Source of the DNA: Rhytidiadelphus loreus
Taxonomy: Eukaryota > Streptophyta > Bryopsida > Hypnales > Hylocomiaceae
Direction: 5' to 3'
Assembly: GCA_947034895.1 (NCBI GenBank)
Contig: OX344764.1
Location: 50,325,348-50,389,347 of the forward strand
DNA length: 64,000 nt
Part shown: piece by piece, positions 38,001 to 48,661 of the stretch
How positions within the stretch are numbered: the first letter of the stretch is position 1
Layout: every line of letters begins with the position of its first letter
Notes under the pieces: model-generated
Seen by the model: only the letters and a program-made list of their open reading frames with translations
Told to the model about the DNA's origin: nothing
The model's database searches: none
Program-made: the position numbers and the translations under genes

Positions 38001-40141
38001 GGAGATAAATTTTGAGGATACCCGAAGTCCATAATTTCTGTACCAATGACATTAATGTCAAGTAGATTACAAGCCACGTACAGTATTCATTGATTCCAGG
38101 GGTGCTCAAGCAACTGCTCAAACATGCTATGTTGGTCAGGCCCTCAAACATCTAAGTCCTTCCCCAAATCGGAAACGAAGAAGTCGTCTCATACCGTCAA
38201 GAAGCTCGTAGATGAGCACAAAGTTGTTCCTGATCGCATCTTCATCGAACGCCCCTCCAAAATAAGACTTGAAAAGCGCTACTGCCTGGTACACATACTC
38301 CTCTCCAAAGTCAATTCACTCCAACAAGCATAAGCACCAACCTAAACATGCTTCCGCGAAAAAAAACCGAACTGTAACCTACGCTTTGATAGTCCTCTTA
38401 TGTTGGTTCCTCCAGCTGAACTCCTGGCTGCAATTATCCGCGCATTCCTCTTACTAGGCAGTTACAAGGTTATGACCTAATTCAAATCATCTTTTCAACC
38501 GTGTGATCGAGGTCTACGGATCCATAATCCAGATTGAAATAATTTAAAGCAAATACACTCAAATCTCATTAATCGTACCACCTGGGTCCCACCTGATCAC
38601 AGCTTGAATGAATGACCAGTTTGTGTGTCATATAGAAGAAAAGGTCCTATAGAAGAGGTTCCAGGGTACCTTGTAAAGCAAATAAATTGCAAAATGGCTA
38701 GCACATCTAAATTCAATTTCCAAAAAAGGCTATAATTCAAGCTTTCAGTACACAGAGAATATGCAAGCTTCACGAATGTTTTACCAGACCGAATTCAATA
38801 TTAAAATATTTCTTACGAGCTCTCGGTGATGGAAGCCCATATTACCTCGACAACGAACTTGAAAGCGCAAGCGGCATTGGCATTGCTACTGACGACAGTC
38901 ACAATGTAGACATTGCTGATGCGCATGTACAAGAACGAGCAGCCTCCGATTTGCCGCACAGGGCATGTCCCCAGATCCTTCGTCTGCATAATGTGCGTGC
39001 GAAAGGCATCCACCATATTCCCTCTGCATCACATCACATCACAACCGAGATCTTCACAATCAATTCTCACCTTCAAAGCACCAAATTGGAGACGAGTACA
39101 GTATCTAAACCTGCTCGTGCGGACCTCGCATTATATAGAATGCGGAAGGCGAAAAGTTCTATCTGAAGGTAGGAGCTTCAGTGTACTAATAAAAACCAAA
39201 GGCCAATGAGATCAACCCCGAGGGAACTCCTTCTTAAAAAAAAAAAATATTAGTCAAGAGAATGGCGATTCCAGCTCGACACAAACCCTACTCAGGTTTA
39301 CAATTCAAGCATAAATTTTGATTGACGTGGCTCTTGAAAGAGCACCTTGAAACCAAGACCAAACTCCTCATCTGCAGGGATAAAAAAGCACTGCCTTGGC
39401 AGACAAAAAAAAACTACAACTGTAGCAAGCTAGATTTCCCAACAAGCTCCTCTATTGTACCCATATTAACACTACGATCACCTCTCCCCGGAGTTGAATC
39501 TTCGGGGATCCACAACGCATTGACCCTGGAGCGCGAAAATACTCTAGACTACAGTAAAACGAGTTTCCTCCTCTAAAACGCCACATTGCGACTCCAATCG
39601 ATCGATCCCGAAACCCTAATCGCCCCCCAAAACCAAGGTCGCGATAAGGAGGTCTCCCAACCCCACCCACCCCGGCGCCAAATCTACAGAACCCTAACAT
39701 AACAAAATAATCCAAACCATACTAAACCAATTTTCCTCCTCCACACCCACACATTGATACTCCAATCGACCGACCTCTAAACCCTAATCCCCCTGAAAAC
39801 CAAGTCCACGATCAGGAAGTCTCTCGAACCACCCCGACATCAAATTTCCAGAAGTGAATCCCCAAAGCATCAACCCTACAGAAAGAAAATACTCCGTACT
39901 AAGAAATATCGAGTTTCCTCCTCTCCAACCCCCCACATTGACACTCCAATCGACTAATCCTGAAACCCTAAATCACCCCAAAACCGAGTTTCCGATCAGG
40001 AGGTGAAAAATCCCGATACACTCCATCTCTTGTTCCAATTCGGAAAGAAAATGCGTACCCGACGTCATCTCGGTAGAGCCGGTTGATGAGCACGTCGCCT
40101 CGCAGGTTGAGGAAGTAGATGGCCGAGGCTGCCACCGGCAT
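35061..40141 (-). CDS. AP2M: AP-2 complex subunit mu, 13 exons
   Basis: Medium chain of the AP-2 adaptor, which selects cargo (YxxPhi signals) for clathrin-mediated endocytosis at the plasma membrane. Minus-strand exons: 40059-40141, 38846-39023, 38195-38285, 37943-38037, 37672-37764, 37266-37314, 36866-37004, 36628-36744, 36394-36484, 36098-36240, 35871-35985, 35689-35733, 35061-35141. All are GT-AG and the frame gives 439 aa, close to the usual 438. The N-terminal longin-like domain (about 1-145) starts [20 protein letters not shown]; a linker with [14 protein letters not shown] follows. The C-terminal mu homology domain (about 180-439) contains [30 protein letters not shown] and the terminal [16 protein letters not shown]. 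The plasma-membrane (mu2) rather than Golgi (mu1) identity follows from the start and end motifs. No broken exon. A large foldback transposon sits about 260 bp upstream of the start. Confidence 0.97.
39560..40010. repeat. Tandem repeat in AP2M intron 1
   Basis: Three degenerate units begin near 39568, 39732 and 39915, spaced about 165-185 bp. Each has tcctcctc, a variant of cacattg(a/c)(t/g)actccaatcga, then aaaccctaat and gatcaggaggt-like words. The aaaccctaa words resemble plant telo-boxes, and their position at the start of intron 1 could matter for expression, but that is inference. Confidence 0.65.
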
Positions 40142-40391
40142 TTTGCACCAACTACAGCGCCCGCGGGGGCGCCAATCCAAAGAAAAATATGAGGATCAAA
40201 TGGGGGGAGTGTAAATGATTGCGCATGAGATTGTGAAGCTGGAAGAATTTGTGAAAACGACGAGCGATGGCGATCGGGGAAAGGAGAAGCAGGAGACTGA
40301 TCAGGGAGCTCCTTGAGGGAGCGTGGAGGTGAAGACGACGACGACGACGGAGGAAGTTCGATGTGGGCTTCCGTTGGCCTGGTGTTTCGGC
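40142..40391 (-). promoter_or_regulatory. Short AP2M 5' region before the foldback element
   Basis: Only about 250 bp of G+C-richer sequence separates the start codon from the transposon. It includes a gacgacgacgacgacgg run (40333-40349). Core promoter elements were not recognised. If transcription starts here, the element forms the upstream promoter environment. Confidence 0.4.
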
Positions 40392-41444
40392 GGGTCGCCC
40401 GGCCCCGGCACTAAATGCGGGTATATACACGGCCTAGGGCCGGATGGAAGGCCGGATGGAAGGCCGGACCGATTTGCCTTCAATCCGGCCCACAATCCGG
40501 CCCCAAATCACCACTCCGGCCCCAGACAATGTAAAGGGTTGAGGCCGAATTCTGGGGCCGGATTTCAATTCATCACTCCGGCCCCAAGCAATGTAAAGTG
40601 TTGAGGCCCGATTCTCAGGCCGAATTCTTGATTACTATGCTCTTGGATTTTTGAAATGCTTAATTAAAAAAATCTAAGACATGCATCTTTTCCTTTCTCT
40701 TATTATTTTTTATCCTTTAGAAGAAAAAAAAGTTTTTCTTTACTATTTATTCTATTTCAAATATAAGAAAAAAAAATTTAGAATTCTTTAGACTTTTCCT
40801 TTTTATTCCTACTTTACCTATTTCAAAATGGAAGAGAGAGTTTTTTTGTTTTTTTTTAACCTTTTCCACTCTCTTCCTATTTTTTTCTACTTGGAAAAAG
40901 GAAGTTCTTTTACTTCTTTTGAACCTTTTTTTTTTGACACTAAAACTAGAGTTGACATTGAAAAAAGATTTGTAGCCCCATAATAGTTGTCATTTATTAA
41001 ACATACAATTCAAGAAAACATGTAATTTTTTTTAATCTATTTTTCAAATCTATATTCTTAGTTTATTTTAAAGAAAAGCATGAAATTTTTTATTATGAAA
41101 ACTTGAATGAATCCAATGATAAATGTAAACCAGGTTTTACCATACATGTTATTTCTAGTAGCATAATTTTTCTTTACCAAATTCTTTTTTCAAGTATTTG
41201 TCATCAAAATTGATAAAAACACACATTATCTTGTAGATGTCAAAGTTTTTGACATAACTTCAACAATGACTTTCATTTACAGATTTGTGGTTGTATAAAA
41301 AATTTACTTATTAAGCATGTAATTTATCAAAATTAGTGTCTATAACATAGTATGTAATTTGTGTCTACACCAAAAAAATTAATTATTAATACCTCATGCT
41401 AAAACAATTGCAAAGACATTATTGTTACAATTGCAATGGTTAAT

Positions 41445-41655
41445 AACAATAAAATTCATTATTAATAATAAAATTCATCATTAACAATAAAATTCAGTAT
41501 TAACAATAAAATTCAGTATTAACAATAAAATTCAGTATTAACAATAAATTTCAGTATTAACAATAAAATTCAGTATTAACAATAAAATTCAGTATTAACA
41601 AAAATTCCATTACTAACAAAAATTCAGTATTAACAATAAAATTCATTATTAACAT
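41445..41655. repeat. 19-bp tandem array in the left arm only
   Basis: Roughly ten copies of aacaataaaattcagtatt with small variants run through the left arm. The matching place in the right arm (about 42690-42730) has only one or two copies, so the array expanded, or contracted on the other side, after the arms formed. Confidence 0.8.
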
Positions 41656-43463
41656 CTTGTAACACAGCATCTGTATCACAACATGACTCAACCAAATGGG
41701 ATTGAGCTCACAGTTAATAAAAAATGTAATAAAAAAGAAAAGAAAAGTTCTTGCATGGTAGACGGTGGAGATTTGTACGATCCAATGGAGGAGACGAATG
41801 TGACACCAATCTGGCCCTAGATGGGAAATCGGGCCACCAAAAACCTCGGTCCGATTGCTCCCTTGGGGCCGGATGGTTTGGTGCCAAAACCATGCCACCT
41901 AAGGCGACACGTAGAATGAGTGGTGGTTCCATCTAGCCCCAAGTATAAAGCTCTTGGGCCGGATTTGGAGAAATTGAGCAATCCCATTGGTTCAAACTTG
42001 GAGAGTTCCGGCTGGCCTTCAATCCGGCCCCAAGTGTATACCGGCCCTACGTCCTGGACGTTTTCTGCAAAACGCCGGGCAGGCCATGCCTGCCCGCCCA
42101 AAAAATATAAAAAGAGCCCCCCGTATTGAACCAATTTTTCGGAATTTTTACACTTCCTAGAGTAATTTGAGGCCTCTGATTGCAAATATGAGTTCAGAAT
42201 TTCAAAAAATAAATTTGTGTAAAAAATAAAAAATTTCAGTGTTTCCTACGGGTAGGGGCAAGTGGCATTTTGCAGAAAACGTCTAGGACTTAGGGCCGTT
42301 ATACACTTGGGGCCAGATTGAAGGCCGGCCAGAACTCTCCAAGTTTGAACCAATGGGATTACTCAATTTCTCCAAATCCGGCCCAAGGGCTTTATACTTG
42401 GGGCCGGATGGAACCACCACTCATCCTACATGTCGCCTTAGGTGGCATGGTTTTGGCACCAAACCATCCGGCCCCAAAGGAGCAATCGGGCCAAGGTTTT
42501 TGGTGGCCCGATTTCCCATCTAGGACCAGATTGGTATCACATTCGTCTCCTCCGTTGGATCGTACAAATCTCCACCGTCTACCATGCAAGGGCTTTTCTT
42601 TTCTTTTTTATTACATTTTTTATGAACTGTGGGCTCAATCCCATCTGGTTGAGTCATGTTGTGATACAGATGTTGTGTTACAAGTTTTTAATACTGAACT
42701 TTATTGTTAATACTGAAATTTATTATTATTAACCATTGCAATTGTAACAATAATGTCTTTGCAATTGTTTTAGCATGAGATATTAATAATTATTATTTTT
42801 TGGTGTAGACACAAATTACATACTATGTTATAGATACTAATTTTGATAAATTACATGCTTAATAAGTAAATTTTTTATACAACCACAAATCTGTAAATGA
42901 AAGTCATTGTTGAAGTTATGTCAAAAACTTTGACATCTACAAGATAATGTGTGTTTTTATCAATTTTGATGACAAATACTTGAAAAAAGAATATGGTAAG
43001 AAAAAATTATGCTACTAGAAATAACATGTATGGTAAAACCTGATTTACATTTATCATTGGATTCATTCAAGTTTTCATAATAAAAAATTTCATGCTTTTC
43101 TTTAAAATAAACTAAGAATATAGATTTGAAAAATAGATTAAAAAAAATTACGTGTTTTCTTGAATTGTATGTTTAATAAATGACAACTATTATGGGGCTT
43201 CAAATCTTTTTTCAATGTCAACTCTAGTTTTAGTGTAAAAAAAAAAAGGTTCAAAAGAAGTCAAAGAACTTCGCTTTTTTCCAAATAGAAAAAATAGGAA
43301 GAGAATGGAAAAGGTTAAAAAAAACAAAAAAACTCTCTCTTCCATTTTGAAATAGGTAAAGTAGGAATTAAAAAGAAAAGTCAAAAGAATTCTAATTTTT
43401 TTTTCTTATATTTGAAATAGAATAAATAGAAAAAAAAAACTATTTTTTCCTAAAGTATAAAAA

Positions 43464-43613
43464 CACTAGTAGAAAATCTGAATTTTTTGTCGTTTTGGAT
43501 GCGTTGTTTTGGACAAAATCTAACAAAAATTTGTTGTTTTGAACAGATTTATGTTAGATTTTGTCCAAAACAACGAGTCCAAAATGACAAAATTTTTAGA
43601 TTTTCTACTAGTG
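43464..43613. mobile_element. 150-bp CACTA-type hairpin MITE
   Basis: The ends are cactagtagaaaatctg and its inverted copy, flanked by AAA (43461-43463, 43614-43616). The whole element is a near-perfect hairpin with the inner words gttttggac/gtccaaaac. It interrupts the right arm of the foldback element; the left arm has no MITE at the corresponding spot (about 40700-40720). Same family and same length as 60092-60241. Confidence 0.9.
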
Positions 43614-44090
43614 AAAATAAAAAGATGCATGTCTTAGATTTTTTTAATTAAGCATTCCAGAAATTCAAGAGCACATTAATCAAGAATTCGGCCTTAGAAT
43701 TGGACCTCAACACTTTACATTACCTAGGGCCGGAGTGATGAATTGGAATTCAGCCCCAGAATTCAGCCTCAACCCCTTTACATTATCTAGGGCCGGAGTG
43801 GTGATTTGGGGCCGGATTGTGGGCCGGATTGGAGGCAAATCGGGTTGGCCTTCCATCCGGCCCCAGGCCGTGTATATACCCGCCTTTAGTGCCGAGGGTC
43901 GCCCGGGAGGACCCCAACGGTCTGAATGATTACGAAGACGGCGGGGACGTTTGGATGGTCAAATACAGTGGCTTCAATTTCAGTGGAAGAATGGATGATT
44001 TTCATCTGTTTTTTGGTGGTTAAAATTTTGTTGATGCTGTAGAGTAGTCACATTATTGAGTTAAGTTCAAGACGTTTTAATTCTTTTTTT

Positions 44091-44335
44091 ATTTTATATG
44101 GGATAGTTTTTAGAAAAGAGGTATGCTATATAGTGTAGTTTAATACTTTAAGTTGTTGTTTCTAATTTTTTAATTTTATATGGGCTAGTTTATAAAAAAG
44201 AGGTACGCTATATAGTGTAGTTCAATACTTTAAGTTGTTGTTTTTAATTTTTTAATTTTATATGGGGTAGTTTATAATATAAAAAAAAGGATATATTATA
44301 CTCCGTATAGTGTATTTCAATATTTTGAGTTTTTC
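44091..44335. repeat. 82-bp tandem repeat, about 3 copies
   Basis: Units start at 44091, 44173 and 44255 with attttatatggg. Each holds agtttataa, gctatatagtgtagtt and aatactttaagttgttg or close variants. The third unit is partial. Confidence 0.8.
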
Positions 44336-45740
44336 CTTACAAATTGATTTTTGACATTCAAAACGATTTCTTTTGTTTTTGAGGAAAAAAAAAAAAAAGT
44401 TTCTACAGTGTAATTTGACCAATTCTTTACTACTTGGAAATTTTGAAAAATTCCTAGAAATAAGCATTTCATTGAAATTTGAAGTTGAGTATCTAAAACT
44501 ACATTTTTAAATATGGAGTGATACAAAAAGAAAATTCACTAAAAAAATTCTACATTGCAATGTACTTCTATAATGAAAATTTCAGATTTTTTTAGCATGG
44601 TTTGTATGTGATATGAATTTTCTTCATTTTTTCTTCAAAAATTCATGGTAATTTGAGATTTTCACAAAAAATTCTGAAAATTTTATGACATATATTAGAT
44701 GTGTGATTTCATCTCTGAAAAATAAAATCGAAACAATTCACTCATGAGTAGAAAGAAAATGGAAGATACAAAGCAAGGGACTTTCAAGTTTGATTACACA
44801 GTCATAGGCTCCTTCCTTTCAAAACCATGGTCAGGTATGAGCACCAAGGATAAAACACTTCTTTTGCCTAGAAAGCTTGTTGGTCAAAAAAATGACTTTT
44901 TTCATTGAGATTGTTAGCCTCCTTGAGAGAAAAATAACACAAATTGTTTCGGAATTTTTTGAAATTCAAACAATATTTTGTGAATTTTCAAAAGTAAAAA
45001 CCTTAGACGCATGGAAGCACAAAATACTTCAACTTTCATTGGTTGCCTCAAAAAACTCTACAATTCCCATTGGTTGATTATAAACACTTGTGAAAGTTTA
45101 AAGGCATCAATTGAATCCTTATTCACCCAAAAATAGTTAATAGAATAAGAAATGCAACTTAGGTGCACATACCTTAAACATACTCATTTCCAAAAACATT
45201 TCCAAGTGCCTACCCAAAAGTATACCTTAAAAATCCTTGAAAATAAGTAATTAGATTTGAGATATTCAAGAGATGTACATCAAAATTAGGGCATGGTTTC
45301 ATATATCTAGTAATTAGACTTTGAAAAATAATAATAAATTTATATAATATCCAAAATTAAAAGTGCACAACAAGGTGTTTTAGAATCTTGAAAATGTGGT
45401 TTTAGAAAAAATGGAATCCATTTTGTAGCCATTTCACTTTCTTGGTTAGAAAGTTTAGAACCTAACATTTAATCCAAAAATTTAGCTCTATTTTTCTCAA
45501 AATTACTTCTCTAAACTCCATTTTTCATAGACTAAATCATTTTTTTCAAATTTCACTTTCAATGCTCTCTAATTCTATAGCTTCTAAGAGGGTGGATGGA
45601 TTTCCAAGGGATTTCCAAGCTTTGTTCCTCTTTTGAGTGCATTGTGACACGTTGTGTGACAATGAACTCCAAAAAAAAAATTAGATTTATTTATTTTTTC
45701 ATTTATCCCCCCATTGAGTTTTTAAAATTAAATTAATTTA
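44336..45740. other. AT-rich intergenic DNA
   Basis: No gene or clear repeat recognised. Confidence 0.4.
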
Positions 45741-45744
45741 AAAA

Positions 45745-46560
45745 TTGTTTTTTAATATCCCTCCCCTATCCCACCTTTTTGTAATTTTAGGTAAGGTGGA
45801 GTTGGCAGTTGATATGGGATATGGGATATGTCCCATATCCAAATCCATATCCATAGCTATATATATATATTTGTATCTATATCCATAGCTATGTATGTAT
45901 CCATACCTAGTGTATCTGTCCATATTCATATCCATATCTCGAATTGTTTTTTGGAGATCAACGAAATTGAAGGGGGGAGGGAAGAAATGCATTTGGAAAC
46001 ACTTGTGTTGCCTTTTTTCAATGCATTATATAGTGGCACCATAGTGACCATAGTAAATTGGGGGGGGGGCTGTCTTTTGAGTAGATAGTGAGGGATAGTC
46101 CCTCCCCATCCACTTAAAAGACCCCCACCTGATTTATTTTTTAATTTATTTAAACCCCCTAATGCATTTTTAGTGCGGTTAAGTTTTAAAAAATCAATTA
46201 AATTTTTTTCCTCACCGCCCCCTCTCCTCCCAGCCCTTTTGTAATTTTGAGGTAGGATGGGAGTGGCAATAGATATGGGATATATCCCATATCCCATATA
46301 TATATTTGTACCAGGTGTGTATCTGTATGTGTATCGTATATACATATTCATATTTGTACCGTATCTATATTCATATACGTACCACCTATCTGTATATAAA
46401 CCCGTATATAAATCAACGGCAGGAGGAGGGGGAGGATTTTTTTTCCAAAAAAAAATCAAGGGCTGTCATTTTTTTCCATGGGAGGGGAGGGGGCAACTAA
46501 TTCCCAAGAGTGTATGCTGCATCTTTTCACCAGATAGTATAGTGGCACCACAGTGACCAT
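45745..46560. repeat. Duplicated repeat with gatatggg/ccatatcc core
   Basis: Two tandem copies (about 45745-46080 and 46195-46560) share a C-rich stretch, cttttgtaattttaggt-like sequence, gtggcagt..gatatgggatat, an at-rich tatccat run, a G-rich purine tract and tatagtggcaccatagtgacca. A related block lies near 60480-60840. The 177-codon minus-strand open frame across it is repeat-derived (Tyr/Gly/Met-rich) and not credible as a gene. Confidence 0.7.
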
Positions 46561-48661
46561 ACACATTACATTGATTTGACCTATTATGGAAGGTACAAAT
46601 TAATGTCACTATAATTTTTTGTTTTCTAAAACATTCAACTTTTCTTGGATAAATGGATCTAGATTTTTTTTCTACATGTATATTAATTTTCAATCCAAAA
46701 GAAGAATAAAAACATAATAGTGAGTTTAAATGTAAGAATAGTAACATAATAGTACCTACAAACTAAAAAACTAATGCTAAGTCATATGTGACTATAAGTC
46801 ATATGTAACTAGTCATTGACACGTGTCCGATAGATACAAATACACATGAACTTAAAACACATAAGTGATTGAAGACATGGCTTTATAATTGTCTAGAGAG
46901 TTGCCATTGGTAAATAGAACGGCAAATCTTTTTTTAAAAGTGAGCAACAATCTAGATTTAAACCGTTTTTACCAATTGCTTGAATTCTAAAAGTTATTTT
47001 GAATCTTTCTAATTGGCAATTAGTTTCTGCCAATCTTTGGAATCTTCTCAACCCAATTGTTCTTGATTGTAAAATCATCCAAAATTCAAACAACCTTGAA
47101 ATGGTGTATCTGTGTGATGGTTGTAATAAGAGATCATTGTGATCTCTTTTTCTTGGTGATTCACCTGTGAAGAGGAAATTAAAGCATTAGCTCTATAAAA
47201 TGCCACAAAACGAAGTCCGTGCACTCTTCCTTGGAGAGAGTTTTCTAATTGTACCATGAATGCAATCAGGGGACACACAATTCTAGAGATAACAAAAAAC
47301 AAAAACAAAAACAAATTTAAGGTATAGGCTAGTGTGCCTTGTGTCGTTGCTACAATATAATATAAAATAAAAGTTAAAGTTAAAACCATACAAAGAACGT
47401 GACTAAGGGACACATGGTCCAAAAGATCTCACCATAACAAACAAAACAAACAAACAAACCATTAGATGGGATTTCCCTACTGGAAAGGGCTGTGAGTTCT
47501 CAAGTGGGAAACTAAATGAAACTGGACGAAATTGACCGTTTGTGAGACCTACTGATTTGGCCGAGCGACTGCTACGTCGATTTTTTCAAAAAAAATAAAA
47601 AAATAAAAAAATATAACTTTGTTTTTCATTTTAAGAACTTTAAATTTATTTTTTTATTTTTTTATTTTTTTGAAAAACAAACAAATTGTTATCCACGTTT
47701 GATGGGGCCAGGGGAATGGATGGGGGAATGGAGCTAGGAACAGCCTAAAACAACCCTCCAGCCCCCCCAAATCACATCTAATGAGACTCATTTAAGGTAT
47801 AGATGTTGGTGATGGAGTTTGAAGTCCTTAAAGCATTAACCTTGGAAAGGTGTAGCCCTCTTACCAAGGTAGTTAGTCAAATTCTATAAGATTTATCAAA
47901 TGAATAGGTGCATTCTTTATTTCTACAATTTCCTTGAAAGTCATTCATCGAGACACTCTTAGTCCTCGGCATCTTTATTGGGTTAAGCATTAGGGGAATA
48001 TAGGTATGCACTCTCCCTTCTCCCATTCGCTCATTGCAATGGTCTCCTAGTTAGTAGATTCAATGAATTGACTTAAATTCAATTCTTTAAGACAAAAAAA
48101 AGGGAACCAAAGCTCTTTTGCATGGAGAATGCATTAGAACTTGCTACTAGCTAACCCTCTAGATTTTTTTTGTCCCAACAAAAAAAGATGAAGTACAAAG
48201 GAATAAGAAAGAAATTTCAATTATGGTGTACGCACCTAAAATCATCACTATGCACAATTGATCAAAGTTACTACTCCATATTATTATACATAAATTATTT
48301 TCAATGGATCTTATTGACAATTGAAAGAGGATTCCAACGCACTTAAACATGCATTATTTGAACATTTGTATGAGTAAGTTATGAATTTTCAAAGTACAGT
48401 CTCAAGGTGACCCAAAACCAACAATAGGCTCTCGTATTGTCATACACTTTTGCGTATTGATTGTATAAATTTTTTGTAAATCAATATCTAGGTATTTGTG
48501 ATGCTTTTTAGTCTAAATGTTTGGTGTTGCACTTTTGGGTAGTGTTGATTATGGGTATACATACCTTAGTACAAATGTTTAAAGTTCAAAATGTTAAGAG
48601 TTCACTACAATCTACTGTAACTACCCCTATTTGTATCTAATGAGATAGATTAGTGATATTA
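46561..48661. other. AT-rich intergenic DNA with an A/T hairpin
   Basis: No gene supported. An inverted repeat of A/T-rich tracts (47580-47614 against 47648-47683) could form a hairpin. Otherwise nothing recognised. Confidence 0.45.

Larger units (their letters stand above)
40403..43895. mobile_element. 3.5-kb foldback element with about 1.65-kb inverted arms, Mutator-like
   Basis: The left arm (40403 to about 42078) is the inverted copy of the right arm (about 42264-43895). Paired landmarks are ggcactaaa..gcgggtatatacacggcc at the tips, the ccggcccca blocks, the T-rich tracts, aacaactttgacatctaca-type sequence and cgttttctgcaaaa at the inner end. Only about 185 bp in the middle is unpaired. 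An 11-bp direct repeat, gggtcgcccgg, flanks it (40392-40402 and 43896-43906), which suits the 9-11 bp duplications of Mutator-like elements. The outermost few bases of the two TIRs do not pair exactly. No transposase is present; open frames in the arms are mirror images of each other. Confidence 0.82.

Noticed and set aside
41557..42732. Several 95-130 codon frames in the foldback element
   Set aside because: They are mirror images in the two arms, built of Gly/Pro/Ser from ccggcccca repeats. No transposase motifs.
45926..46459. 177-codon minus-strand open frame
   Set aside because: It runs across the gatatggg repeat and purine tracts. Its Tyr/Met/Gly-rich translation reflects the repeat, not a protein family.
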